DNA from: Mixophyes australis
Lineage: Eukaryota > Chordata > Amphibia > Anura > Limnodynastidae
Direction of reading: 5' to 3'
NCBI GenBank assembly: GCA_036250195.1
Contig: JAVHZZ010000006.1
Coordinates: 167,048,424-167,112,423, forward strand
Length of the DNA stretch: 64,000 nt
The notes beneath the pieces are model-generated. The model searched no databases. It was given only the letters and a program-made list of their open reading frames with translations, and was not told the origin of the DNA. The first letter of the stretch is position 1. The number at the start of each line of letters is the position of its first letter. Made by a program: the position numbers and the translations under genes. Below are positions 23,163 to 34,069 of the stretch, piece after piece.

Positions 23163-23390
23163 GGATGTCTACTTGTCACCATTGCACCATTACACACACT
23201 TGGCACATCACATGAGACACATTTTAGACAACAAGTGTATGTGTAACTTCACATTTGTTACATTACGTCTTACAGTATATAACTTGTGCTTAGTTCCTTT
23301 ACTTTGTCTCTGAATAATTTTGATATCTTGTTTTATAGAGAGAGAATAGCTTCACATCCTAGTATCCTCCAGTACAAGCCGATCAATGAA
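23163..23390. other. Unassigned spacer
   Basis: No feature recognised. Confidence 0.4.
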
Positions 23391-23392
23391 AT

Positions 23393-23440
23393 TCTTTCTC
23401 TCTCTCTCTCTCTCTCCTTCTCTCTCTCTCTCTGTCTCTC
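23393..23440. repeat. (TC)n microsatellite
   Basis: CT/TC repeats with two interruptions. Confidence 0.9.
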
Positions 23441-23842
23441 TCATAATTTGTGTGTTTTCACTGGAATGCCTGGTGTGCAGAACTTGCTAGCTTCTCATTA
23501 GTAGTGTAAACACATGTTAATTGCCTTTATTGATTGTGATTGATTTTGACCTTGCTTTGCAGAAAAAATATTTAGTGCACAGTGCCATCACCAGTTCATT
23601 TTTAAAACTTCAGCTTTTCAGTGTGTGATAATTATTGGCTGAGACTTTCAAAATAGGACAGCAGTAGCACTCAATTAACTTGTGTTTGTGTTTGTAACAC
23701 TAGCTCCATTTGGGTGAGATGTTCCTCTTTCTTACAATTCAGCTGCTTCTCAATTTCAGCGTTACGGAATAAATGTGTCAGTTTTTCTAATACCTTGTTA
23801 TGTAGTTTTCATATACCCAATGCTTTATTCTCCCCAATTTCG
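23441..23842. other. Unassigned DNA
   Basis: Nothing recognised. Confidence 0.45.
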
Positions 23843-23945
23843 CTTCATCATCATTATCATCATCATCATCATAATCATCAACAACATTTATTTATAAAAT
23901 ACCAGTAGATTCCGTAGCACTTTACAATTGCGTCACAATCTACCA
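23843..23945 (-). mobile_element. L2 3' tail (antisense)
   Basis: CATCATCATTATCATCATCA then TTTATTTATAAAATACCAGT and AGATTCCGTAGCACTTTACA is the complement of an L2-type 3' end with a changed GCGCC core. Confidence 0.7.
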
Positions 23946-24199
23946 GCAATCAGGGCTGCTTTCAAAGATGCAGATTCAGCCCCTTTCACCAAATCAGCTC
24001 AATATATTGATTTAAAGAAAAACTAAAATTGCATATGCTTGATCATGTCATTTGGCAGCTAATATGCTGATGTGCAAAAAAGACCCCAATCAGGTCCAGT
24101 CAGTATGTATCCCCCTGTCAACCATACCTCCCAAAAACATGCTAACCGGCCCACAAAACACCCGTATTGCGTAAGATTACATATTCCTTGCTCAAAGAC
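23946..24199. other. Unassigned spacer
   Basis: No feature recognised. Confidence 0.4.
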
Positions 24200-24202
24200 T
24201 AT

Positions 24203-24377
24203 GGGCTAGATTTACTAAGCTGCGGGTTTGAAAAAGTGGGGATGTTGCCTATAGCAACCAATCAGATTCTAGCTGTCATTTTGTAGAAGGTACTAAATAA
24301 ATGACAGCTAGAATCTGATTGGTTGCTATAGGCAACATCCCCACTTTTTCAAACCCTCAGCTTAGTAAATCTAGCCC
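24203..24377. mobile_element. Palindromic MITE, family A, copy 3
   Basis: Arms start GGGCTAGATTTACTAAGCTG and end inverted CTTAGTAAATCTAGCCC. The flanks are TAT on both sides (24200-24202, 24378-24380), a possible 3-bp duplication. X-box-like motifs lie at 24244-24258 and 24322-24336, each fused to AACCAATCAGA. This is among the best-preserved copies in the window. Confidence 0.9.
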
Positions 24378-25380
24378 TATGTCCGTGTTTGACAACTGAG
24401 AAACGGAGCTGAGGCAGGTATGATCAATAAAACCACACAAACTTCAATGAAAAAGTTACCAGTTTCTTGATTTTTGTCCTCCTATTCCCTCATACTCCTT
24501 TACCAAACAAATGTGCACACAGATGCTTTGTATTTTATCTATTAAAAAATATTTTTCATCCTCCAACATGCTAGATCATTAGAGAAGTACACTTATCTAA
24601 AAATTATATTTTTTCCAAGCAAATATAATTAATTGGAATGAATTAAAATATGTTTAATTTTCCTTAAATGTTTGTGACTGCTTTTGTCTGAGGCTGATAT
24701 TTTTTGTTAATTAAGTTTTTTAATGCTGTGTATCACAGTCCACTGTCTCCCCTTAGTGATAATGGGTTTAAGATATGGGAGTATCACGCTAAGATTATCC
24801 GAAACACTCCAACTAGCGAAATTGCAGTTTCAACTCTCAAAGTATGCCTCAAAAACCACTTTCTCAGAAAACCACCGAAATAGCAGGCGTGCAGGATTTT
24901 GTTAAATATGACTTTAAGCTTTATAGAATTTAGAACATTTGCTTTATCATACTTTACTACTTATGGAATTTTTTATTTATTGTCAATGGCTACTATTAAA
25001 GTTTAATAATTGGACGAAGGTGGTAATAAATAATTTCTGTACACTACAATCAGTTGAGATGCAATTAATATGCAATGTTATAATTATTGTAACAACATTT
25101 AAATCCTTTTAACGTATTTTCTATCTTTTCCTATAAAATCTAAAGTGGTGAAGAAGCTAATTAATGTTTCCAACATCTAAATTACATTGAGTTTGATATC
25201 ATTCTCTTCGCACTATTGCAAACGCTAGTTATAAATAATATCACTTTTCGTACACCAAAATGTCAGAAAGGTCATAAAAGAACTGGTTTATACAGGTTCA
25301 GAGGCGGGAGTCTGAGGAAGGACATCTAGCCACTTCAAGGAACAATGACCAGAGGAATAAACCAATGGCACATTGAGTTC
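24378..25380. other. Unassigned AT-rich DNA
   Basis: No coding signal. The frame at 24723-24905 has no domain resemblance. Confidence 0.5.
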
Positions 25381-25394
25381 ATGACCCATCGACC

Positions 25395-25620
25395 TATGAA
25401 TGTGGACCTTAATACTGTAACTGTGTATCCTTGTGATGTCACTGTTTTTTTATAACTGTACAGTGTATAAATTGTTCACCTCTGGCTTTGGAAACCAGAG
25501 GAATTCTGATAGAAGATTGTGTTAGTGCTAAGCATATGCATGGCAAACTTTGACTTGTAATACTTTACGAATAAAACCTTTGTGCTTTGGAACCACAGCC
25601 TTCATATGGGAGATTTTTTA
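25395..25620 (+). repeat. Possible LTR-like promoter/poly(A) unit
   Basis: A TATA-like TATAAATTG (25466) lies about 105 bp before AATAAAACC (25571) and a following CACAG, with a CTCTGG/CCAGAG inverted pair between them (25482-25500). This spacing resembles the U3-R part of a retroviral-type LTR. No target duplication, primer-binding site or coding region was found, so an unrelated pol II unit is equally possible. Confidence 0.3.
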
Positions 25621-25859
25621 TTTATTTAATACTTCATAGTATAAGTAAAATTTATTACAACAGCGTGGTAAATAAAATCCCCCTCCATAACTACCAGGGT
25701 AGCAGGAGTAGCAGCTGCAATCTGGCATGGCAACTGATAGGGCAGAAGAACAGAAGACATTACAAGCATGGACTTTTGGAATTACAAATTTATTTTTCCC
25801 ACGGTCGTGGGAAAATCACCTCCTGGCTGAAGACTTCAATCAACAAGGGGGGCTTTGGG

Positions 25860-26995
25860 CCCAATAAGAAATAAAGAGATTTCAAGCATGAACTTTGGGA
25901 ATTACAAATTAATTTTGGACATGGTCAAGCCGGACTTTGGATACAAACTTATTTTGGACTTTGGTGACAGTCATTTTTGGATTGAAAGCTGCTGACAACA
26001 GAAGAAAACTTCATTGGTGAGTATATTGTGGATTTATTACTTTTAATAAAAATATGTGCTCTAAATGAGGGTGTTTATTGTCATTATTGTGGGTTTATTT
26101 TTTTTAATAAATGTTAATGGTTTTAACGAGGGTGTTGTGGATTTGTAAACATTTCAGTTTGTGGAACTACAGGTCCCAGCCAGCCATGGGTGTCAGGGCA
26201 TGTTGGCACTTGTGGTTCTCCAAGTGCCAACATGCCCTGACTGCCATGAGTATGCTGGTACTTGTAGTTATCCAAGTAGCAGCATGCCCACACTATTTAG
26301 AGCCCCCGGGCTGGCTGGGACTTGTAGTTCCACAAAACAAAATGGCGTCTGTTTGTTTTTTTAACACTTATATTGCCGTTATTATCTTTCACCCGCCACC
26401 CAGGAGTGTAGGAAGAGTCCTAGTGTCCCTAGTGGGAGGGGGGCCCACTCGTTTTTTTCGGCGGACCCCACTCCCTAGGGAATCCAGCCCAGCGCTGAAC
26501 AGCCTGGGGTTGGTTAGTCATTATGGCAGGGGGACCCCTGCCGCATGTCCCCCTGCTATAGTGCCACCAACCCGGTCTGGTTTGCCTAGTGCTGGTTCCG
26601 TGAAAATTTTCCCCGATTTTCCTGGAACCAGCAGTAGTCTGGCAGCTTTAGGGTTAAGACTAAATAGAGGGGGGACCCCAAGCTTTTTTTTAAAAACTTT
26701 GATCTATTTTTAACACTTTTGACAGCTGCCAGAGCTCCGGCAGCTGTATGACGGGCAGTGTAACAGTGATGGGTTTATAGATTTCACTGCTACAACACAG
26801 GAGAGTTAGCTAACACAGGAGTGTTTTACATCGCAGCTAATCGCCAGAGATGACCAGCGATTTTGAAGATCAGGGTAAAAATCGCAGCTTGATACATTTG
26901 AGAAAATTTTGACCAAAATCGCAGGCTATCACCCGCGATTTGCTGCGATTTTAGCACGCTGAAAAAATCGGACCTTGATACATTTACCCCCAGGA
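25860..26995 (+). mobile_element. Repeat family X, best-preserved copy
   Basis: A 5' part contains repeated GGAATTACAAATT and TTTGGATACAAAC phrases and several AATAAA tracts. It is followed by a hairpin bounded by GTGGAACTACAGGTCCCAGC (26161) and its inverse GCTGGGACTTGTAGTTCCAC (ending 26335). Next are CACCCAGGAGTGTAGGAAGA, GGGAATCCAGCCCAGCGCTG and AACAGCCTGGGGTTGG, and a right end GACCTTGATACATTTACCCC. That end recalls the TIRs of family A and of the 4.86-kb hairpin. The left end was not located. The 200-codon frame at 26111-26713 shows no protein signature and is interrupted in the other copies. Confidence 0.65.
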
Positions 26996-27335
26996 GTGTA
27001 ACTAGATATTTGTGAGCAAGGCCGTAACTAGCGATGTGCGATAGGGGCGACCACCCAGGGCATAATGCTGAAGGGGGTGCAGTTTATGAATATTTTAGGT
27101 TCATTTGGATAAAATTGAGGGCTAGGGGGGCGGCATTTTTGTTTCTTGCCTCAGGAGCTAAAATTTTAACTTACGGTTCTGTTTGTTAACCCGATAGCAA
27201 CATTTTTAAGGACCCTCATGTTCCACTCTGTGGTGAAAATCTCATATATAATATGGGGCTCTTACAGGGAAGCCGAGCCCCCCTCAGCTGGGGTTCCCAT
27301 AGCAGCTGCACCCCCTGCACTATGATAATCACACC
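26996..27335. mobile_element. Degraded hAT-like fragments
   Basis: CAGGAGTGTAACTAGAT at about 26993 and CAAGGCCGTAACTAG at about 27017 are typical hAT-type starts. The segment CCCATAGCAGCTGCACCCCC TGCACTATGATAATCACACC before 27335 looks like the matching inverted right end, and closely resembles 60565-60612. No convincing target duplication. Confidence 0.4.
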
Positions 27336-27343
27336 CTTTATTG

Positions 27344-27741
27344 TAGAGATGAGCGGGCTCGGATATCTGAAATCCGAGCCCACCTGAACGTTGAGGATCC
27401 GAGCCGGATCCGAGACAGATCCGGGTATTCCCGCCAATTGCAAAACTGAAACTGAGGCTCTGAGTCATAATCCCGCTGTCGGATGTCGCGATACTCATAT
27501 TCTATAAATCAGGGTAGAGGGAGGTTGGTCTGGTCTGGTCTGGTCTGTGCTGTGCTGTGCTGTGCTGGTCTGTGCTGTGCTGTGCTGTGCTGTGTTTTTC
27601 AAAATAAATCCAAAACCTTTAATCCGAATCAAAACCTTTCGTCAGGTGTTTTGCGATACAATTCCGAACCCAAAACCTCAAGCAAATCCGAATCCAAAAC
27701 ACAAAACACGAGACACCAAAAGTGGCCGGTGCACATCCCTA
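27344..27741. mobile_element. hAT-type non-autonomous element (TAGAGATG family)
   Basis: Starts TAGAGATGAGCGGGCTCGGA and ends GGTGCACATCCCTA, with a perfect 8-bp duplication CTTTATTG (27336-27343 and 27742-27749). It contains CGGATCCGAG palindromes, a GGTCT/GTGCT simple repeat and ACCCAAAACC blocks. The same ends bound the nested element at 21220-22902. The 113- and 95-codon frames over it are by-products. Confidence 0.9.
27525..27596. repeat. (GGTCT)n/(GTGCT)n pentamer repeat
   Basis: Pentamers GGTCT then TGTGC in tandem for about 70 bp inside the hAT element. Confidence 0.9.
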
Positions 27742-27749
27742 CTTTATTG

Positions 27750-28489
27750 GAGTACCACCTGTGGAATAGTGGGGGGGAAGGTGAGCTGTGTAATGCCAGT
27801 GCCCAAACATGGAAACACAAATAATAGCTCATAAAGTGATGCAAAATAATAGCATTTGGCATCATTTTATATAAAATTATCATGTCATAAAAATAGTATT
27901 GACATAGTATTTATTTCCATACCAAATAAACAGGTGAAATTGAAGACAAATGTAAATAAATAGCACCTGACAAATAGGACGTTTTATTACTGGAGATAAA
28001 AGATAAGAACTGCTGCACACCTGCATGTGTTACTACTTACTGACCATGTAAAACAACATACAACAATCAAACTATTGTACAATACTGAACAATGGCTGAT
28101 ACAGTAACATATTATAATGTGCTATTGTTTTCCATTATAATATACTGCCAATAATCTATTCTTCCACACAACAAACAAGAGATCTAGGACAAGCTGTCTA
28201 TAAAGGAATTATGTCATTGTATTTTCATATATACGGTATAAAACATGCAGTTAAACATGATTAAAATGGTCCAAGCTGTTTTATGAATATTGCTGTGGTT
28301 TGTTAATTTTTTTTTTTAAGCGGACCTGTTCCCTACATAAAAAAAAGTAAAGTAGATTTACTTAGTCCTCCATAGATCAGTGAATGCAATGTGGATGGTC
28401 TAGATCTTTAATAAACAATATAAAATGTTTAAAATACATAAAACTCATAGATACATGCAGAAATAAATCTCAAATTAGATCAGAGGAAA
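27750..28489. other. Unassigned AT-rich DNA
   Basis: No recognised feature. Confidence 0.5.
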
Positions 28490-29230
28490 CTCATACATTA
28501 GGTGCACCTATGTAGAATCAAAATATCCCAATCTATATCATTTGTATATGGTCATAGACCAAAGATAGAAAAAATTGTTCATAAGGGCTCCCAAGAGCTT
28601 TCAATCACACTCGAGTTGTGGTATATTCAGATTAGAAATGTACTGGATACACGCAGATTTTATAAAGCTTTTATAGTCACAAGCTTATGATCCTCAGTGA
28701 GGGTATAGACTGTCCTTATCCAATCTAGTTAATCTTCCGTGTGTTGTATGAAGAATATATCCTCACTCGACACATCAATTGGATATTGCAATAAAGACAA
28801 ATATCATCCGTAATATGTAAAAAGTGAGCTTACCCAGTGTCGAGCTGGCAATAACTCACTTAGTCAGCGCTGTCCTTGTTGTTATCAGCGTATCGCTGGT
28901 GTGTTGCAATCAGAGTCCTCCCCTCACCCTATAGACCAGGATCCTGGTTCCTACACATAAACATGTAGCGGAGATCTTCGTTCCGTTTTTTAAGTGGGTA
29001 TGAACTCAATGATGATAAATAAAAGTCTCTTGCGGTGTTATTGGCAGTCCCCGCTCCAAGATCCTTAGAAAAAGCTTATTGGTGCACGATAGGAAATCCT
29101 GTACTATTTCAAAATCTGGTAAGCTCCATATGTCCGTTCTGCATGTAAAAGACGGTTACTTCAAATCCTGAGTATCTTAGCTTACGCGTTTCGTTGTATA
29201 GATAAAACTTCCTCAGAGATCTGTTCCCTA
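28490..29230 (-). mobile_element. Unclassified retroelement-like repeat
   Basis: This region is less AT-rich than its neighbours and looks like a decayed repeat. On the minus strand it begins with the hammerhead-like block at 29181-29222 and continues with moderately GC-rich text. By analogy to Penelope-like elements, which carry hammerhead ribozymes near their termini, it may be a terminal part of such an element. No protein motif supports this; borders are approximate. Confidence 0.35.
29181..29222 (-). ncRNA. Candidate hammerhead ribozyme core (decayed)
   Basis: Minus strand: AGATCT, then CTGAGGA (29210-29216, fits the CUGANGA core), then AGTT..AAC as a weak stem II, then CGAAAC (29188-29193, holds GAAA), then GCGTA, where cleavage after GTA would be expected with a very short stem III. 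The AGATCT and AGCTAAGAT flanks pair only partly as stem I. One extra A follows the CUGANGA core. A short stem III is reported for hammerheads of Penelope-like elements. Activity is unproven. Confidence 0.4.
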
Positions 29231-29376
29231 CATACAGTAAAGGCAGCCATTTTGTGGCCTGATCAGTGTTCAGCCCTTTAATGCACTAGGAACTAGCAAC
29301 ATCTGAGGCTAATGTCTGCTATCACTGTATCTAGGTCTACTTTAAGTTACCAATAGGAATGCTAGGAAGTCACATA

Positions 29377-29552
29377 GGGCTAGATTTACTAAGCTGCGGG
29401 TTTTGAAAAAGTGGGGATGTTGCCTATAGCAACCAATCAGATTCTAGCTTTCATTTATTTAGTACCTTCTACAAAATGATAGCTAGAAGCTGATTGGTTG
29501 CTATAGGCAACATCCCCACTTTTTCAAACCCGCAGCTTGGTAAATATAGCCC
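29377..29552. mobile_element. Palindromic MITE, family A, copy 4
   Basis: Arms start GGGCTAGATTTACTAAGCTG and end inverted TTGGTAAATATAGCCC, flanked by ATA on both sides (29374-29376, 29553-29555). X-box-like motifs at 29419-29433 and 29497-29511 adjoin CCAAT boxes. Confidence 0.9.
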
Positions 29553-29555
29553 ATA

Positions 29556-30734
29556 GTCACTTTTTAATATATGGAACAGGATATACAATGGAAGCTACAT
29601 CAGCAGATTAGAATATTCCTCACTAATCTAAGTAATTCATGTGATTTTCTAAAGTTACTGGCAAAAACAAACAATGAGGTAAAGTAAGGTTAGCAGAATG
29701 AGTAATATATATCCTAGGATTCTGTAAATATCACAACTTTAACTCTTTACACTGTGCACCTCTTAAACCTAACCTTAAAAGTGGGTGTGGCAATCACAAT
29801 TGCATTATTACGCCACTGGTATATATTTATCAAGTGACTGTTCCGACAAACTGCAGTACAATGTGCAATATTAAAAATGTGTACAGAGGAACCATTGTTG
29901 CCCTAATGGCTGTAACTGCCCCATGCTGCACTCAACTCTCAATTTATTTGCTCGGTTTTGAATACATGGGAAGTATAGAATGGGAGCGATTTAGGAAATC
30001 GGGACATTGGGGGATGCAGGCAACAGCATTGTTTCTTTACAACATTTTTATTCTTTATCTAGAGCCAGGGGCAGCTCAATGCATATGTAATATAGAGCTG
30101 GGAGATCAATTCCATTCACCACTTTATGGCAGTTGAGGGGTTGTGAGCAGAAGGACCAATCACAACCTGCAATCTCTTGAAGAGATGAGTGTGACATTGC
30201 GGCCATTAAACCCTCCATGGTAAATACAATTTAATTTTATTATACAAACTCCTTGCACTCATAGAACATTATTTTAACATTTTTTTAAGTGACTGCTTGT
30301 ACAGCAGCATGAAAAATAGAATCCCCATAAAATTGTGTGGATTACCATATTTGAGTAAAGAAACAAGAGAACACACTGAGTGAAATTGCACATTTTTATT
30401 ATCCCTTTTTATGATACCACACACTGTCACTAATGTTACACTCCCAAAGAGGTGACAGAAATATATCTTGATACATGTGAATAACGGCAGGTGAGGGGAA
30501 TAGAAAAATAGAACTATTTTCATTGCATAAGGTACAGAGAGGAGCCTCATCATGTCCGTATACTGTACATAGTAGTACACAGGTTCGCACCTCCCAACAT
30601 TTAAGTTTTCCGAATTGGACAGTACCCCATAATCAGCACTGTCCCACCAAAGTCAGGACAGTTAGGAGATATGCACTATGTCCTTTTGCCCAACTTAAAT
30701 GTCCCAGCATACACCTTATAAAGTATGCCCAAGC
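29556..30734. other. Unassigned DNA
   Basis: A 100-codon frame at 29834-30136 and minus frames at 30269-30590 have no family signature. TATATTTATCAAG at 29822 looks like a MITE end but has no partner. Confidence 0.45.
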
Positions 30735-31215
30735 AGGGCTGCCACCAGAAATTGTGGGGCCAGTACAAATGTAATAGTCAGGGCCCCCCTCCTTCCTTCT
30801 CTCACCCCACCATCATTTATAAATGATTTTCTACCCAACATTTGCCTTCCACTCCATTCTCTACAGCCACCCCCCATCTCCGGTTCCATCTAACCCATTC
30901 AATAGTTTATTTACCTCTCTGCGTGTTCTTTCTGCCTCCTTTTGGCTCCTCTCTATTCAGAGGGGACATTATTAAACGCTGGGACTGGAACAAATAGCAG
31001 CAACTGTGGGGCCTCGACATCTTGGAAGCGTTTCAGACATGCTGCCTACAAGGGGGACAACTGCTGCATCCTATATTACACACAGAGGTCTCTCCCTGCA
31101 TCACCTTGCATATCTCAGACGCAGCTGCTGCCGAGAAATGTCACCCGCTACCTCCCTTAATGCATTGCGGAGGCCCCCAACCCTTATAAATTGGTTTGGG
31201 CCCAGGGCTGGTGGG
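30735..31215. mobile_element. Possible hAT-like fragment(s)
   Basis: CAGGGCTGCCACCAGAAATT at 30735 followed by GTGGGGCCAGTAC resembles a hAT-type end. GGCCCCC/GGGGCC blocks recur to about 31215 (TTGGTTTGGGCCCAGGGCTG). No matching terminus or duplication was found. The 131-codon frame at 31006 is a by-product. Confidence 0.3.
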
Positions 31216-31469
31216 GCTCCACTTTGCTGTTCGGCCCCATACAGCTGTACTTCTTGTACCCCACCTGATAGCCCAAGTGCCCATTATACACACTATGCCC
31301 CAATGTACACCATATACAACATGCCCATTTCACCAGCAAAACTTATCCTGCAGCCACTACCCTCCCCTAATCTACCCATCTCATGGCAGACTCTTACTTA
31401 ATTAAAGCTAGAGGAGCTGATAAAATTGTGCCCCAGACCCACTAGACCGTTGCAGCGTGTTATAAAACA

Positions 31470-31994
31470 AGTGGCACAGCTGTTAGCATTGCTGCCTCAC
31501 AGTGCTGAGGCCATGGGCTCTTTTCCGGCCAGGGCACTATCTGTTGAAGTTTATATGATCTCCCCATGTTTGCATGTGTTTTCTCAGGGTCCTCCCACAG
31601 TTGAAGAACATTCTGGTTGGTTAATGTCAGGGTATGTGTTTGCGTGGTAAAGAATTTAGGGGCATATTCAATTCCGATCACGATTCGCGGGATCGCGCCT
31701 GAACGGCCGCGAACCTAATCCGCGGTACCGCAATAACGTGGATTTTCGTTCGCAGTCCATAGGGCTGCGTACGAAAATCCGCGTTATTGCGATACCGTAT
31801 TACCACCAGTACTGCGCATTTTCCGCGGTAACGCGCGTTACCGCGGATCGGATGGGAATTGAATATGCCCCTTAGATTGTTAATTACATTGGGGCAGGGA
31901 CTGATGTGAATGATTAAGCAGTCTCTGTAAAAATGCAGTAATATTTTGGTTCTGTATAAAGATTCACAATAATAATAATAATAATAATAATAGT
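31470..31994 (+). mobile_element. V-SINE-like SINE split by a Harbinger MITE
   Basis: tRNA-like head GTGGCACAGCTGTTAGCATT and GCTGCCTCACAGTGCTGAGG, a diverged central block (GTTTGCATGTGTTTTCTCAG, GTCCTCCCACAG), the MITE at 31659-31871, then GGGGCAGGGACTGATGTGAA and an AATAATAAT tail to 31994. The head and central block are more diverged than at 61.7 kb, so this is an older copy. Confidence 0.8.
31659..31871. mobile_element. PIF/Harbinger-type MITE nested in the SINE
   Basis: Ends GGGGCATATTCAATTCC and GGAATTGAATATGCCCC are perfect inverses. TTA flanks both sides (31656-31658 and 31872-31874). The 213-bp interior is strikingly CpG-rich with CCGCGG, CGCGTT and AACGCG palindromes. Confidence 0.9.
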
Positions 31995-32340
31995 AATGTT
32001 TAAAACAAGTAGTATATATAAAGATATTGAAGATTTGGCGGAGCTAGCAATTTGGTTTACACTGGTTGAATGAGTTTTATCGTCAGGAATGTGCCTCATA
32101 CTGTACCCTGTAATGTAAAAACAAAATTTTATGTTTTGGGAGATAATATTTAAGTGAGGTTCAAGACTGGAGACTGCGTATATATGGGTGTGGTCCTGGT
32201 TCAGTACTTCAATAGGCCAGCAAAATGACATGAAATTTATATGTCTTCTGAGAGCTTGAGATTGGAACATTGGAAATCACTTTTAATGGGCTGCCTTCTG
32301 CACAATCCATTCATATTTGATAGGAGGAAGCAGATTTACA
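31995..32340. other. Unassigned spacer
   Basis: Nothing recognised apart from the end of the AAT repeat. Confidence 0.4.
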
Positions 32341-32377
32341 TACACTATATGGACAAAAGTATTCGTAAGCTTGACCA

Positions 32378-33931
32378 TTACACCAACAGGGACTGTAATG
32401 ACATTGTATTAAAATACATATACTTTAATATGGAGATGGTCCCACTAACAGCTTCCACTGTTCTTGGAAGGCTTTCCACAAGATGTTTGAGTGTTTCTGT
32501 ATTATTCTTATTATTATTATCGTAGATTTGTAAGGCGCCACAGTGTTCTGCAGCGCCAACAGTAGATGAAACAGTACATACATAAAACAGGGACATAAAA
32601 GGTAGACAAAACAAATGCAGACATGAAAACAAAGAGTATGAAGCACCCCTGCTCATTAGAGAGCTTACATTCTAAATAGAAGAGGGCACAGCTGAAACAA
32701 GAGAAGCTAGTGTAGCTTAGAGTGGAGATTTGGATAGTTGTGAGGGTGCATTAGTGTGAATAGTGTTATCGAGGATAAGGTCACCTCTAAAAAGGAGATG
32801 GGTTTTCAAAGAGCGTCTAAAGATTTGAAGGCTGTGGGAAAGTCTGATTGACCATGGTAGGGAATTCCGTAAGTGGGGAGGAGCACGGGAGAAGTCTTGT
32901 AGGCGAGAGTGAGAGGTGGGTACTAAAGATGAGACGGTAAAGGTAAGAGGTAGATCTAAGTTGCAAGAGGGAGAGAATTTTGATATGAGATTCTGTGGGA
33001 ATTTGTGCCCTTCTATTCTGTAGAGCATTTATGAGGTCAGGCACTAATGTTGGACGAGATGGCCTGGCTCGCAATCTCTGTTCCAGTTCATCCCAAAGGT
33101 GTTCAGTGGGGTTGAGGTCAGGGTTCTGAGCAGGCAAGTCAAGTTCTTCCACACCAAACTCATCAAAGCGTGTCTTTGTATTCCTTGCTTTGTGCACTGG
33201 GACATAGTCATGTTGGAATAGAAAAGGGCCTTTCCCAAACAGCTGCTACAAAGTTGGAAGCATAGCATTGTCCAAAATGACTTGGTATGCCGAAGCATTA
33301 CGATTGCCCTTCACTGCAGATAAGGGGCCTAGCCCAAACTTTAAAAAGCAGCCTCATACCATTATCCCTCCTCCACCAAACTTCACAGTTGACGTAATGC
33401 AGTCAGGCAGGTAACCTTCTTCCGGTATACGCCAATACCACTCACCCATCTGACTGCCAAACAGAGGAGCGTGATTCGTCATTACACAGAACACGTTTCC
33501 ACTGCTCCACAGTCCAGTGTCGGTGTGCTTTGCACCACTCCATCTGATGCTTGGCATTGGACTTGGTGATGTGAGGCTAGCATGCTGTTGCTGTGCCTTG
33601 GAAACCCATTCCATTATGCACAGTTTTTGTGCTTACATTAATGCCAGTGGAAGTTCAGAACTTTTCAGCTATGGAATCAGCAGAGTGTTTAGCGATATTT
33701 GCGTATCATGCACCTTAGCAGTCGTTGACCCCTCTGTGTGATTTTACGTGGTCTTCCGCTTCATGGCTGAGTTGTTGTTGTTCCTAAACAATTCCACTTT
33801 CTAATAATATTACTTACAGTTGATGGTGGAATATTCAGCAGGGATAAAATTTCATGAACCATGTTATTGCAGAGGTGGCATCCTATCACAGTACCACGCT
33901 TTAAGTCACTGAGCTCTTCAGAACGACACAT
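32378..33931 (-). pseudogene. Tc1-like DD34E transposase, disrupted
   Basis: The gene would start with the ATG at 33929-33931 (MCRSEELSDLKRGTVIG) and run to the stop at 32378. The N-terminal helix-turn-helix part is followed by the DDE catalytic core. The first Asp is in [13 protein letters not shown] (codon 33478-33480), the second in FLFQHDYVPVHK (33207-33209), and the Glu in NPDLNPTEHLWDELE (33102-33104). The last two are 34 residues apart (DD34E). The reading is broken by stop codons and at least one frameshift between the first and second Asp. The C-terminus resumes beyond the L2 as TLKHLVESLPRTVEAVSG. Its former role was cut-and-paste transposition of the surrounding element at TA sites. 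No longer functional. Confidence 0.93.
32501..32990 (-). mobile_element. 5'-truncated L2 inserted in the transposase
   Basis: On the minus strand the insert starts inside the L2 C-terminal coding region (LPWSIRLSHSLQIFRRSLKT, 32880 region), continues through its 3' UTR (GAATGTAAGCTCTCTAATGA) and ends in the GCGCC core and an AATAATAATAA tail at about 32501. A perfect 6-bp duplication TTCTGT flanks it (32495-32500 and 32991-32996). Excision of the insert and one duplication restores the transposase C-terminus. Confidence 0.93.
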
Positions 33932-34069
33932 TTTGTATCACAAATGTTTGCAAATGGAGACTGCATGGCTAGGTGCTTGATTTTATACACCTCTGGCAAC
34001 AGGGCTGATTGAAACACCTCAATTCAATAATTAAAAGGTGTGGCCAAATACTTTTATCCATATAGTGTA

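Larger units (their letters stand above)
32343..34067 (-). mobile_element. Tc1-like transposon, split by an L2
   Basis: Terminal inverted repeats start CACTATATGGACAAAAGTAT on the left, and the right end is the inverse with one change (ATACTTTTATCCATATAGTG). TA flanks both sides (32341-32342 and 34068-34069), the Tc1/mariner duplication. It carries a single transposase gene on the minus strand. Without the 490-bp L2 and its 6-bp duplication, the element is about 1.23 kb, shorter than but near the usual 1.3-1.6 kb. Confidence 0.95.

Noticed and set aside
26111..26713. 200-codon frame in family X
   Set aside because: It spans a hairpin and non-coding blocks that are shared with, but not open in, the copies at 13.4 and 44.7 kb.
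29834..30136. 100-codon frame as a small host gene
   Set aside because: No domain, signal peptide or splice context; length is within chance expectation for this window.
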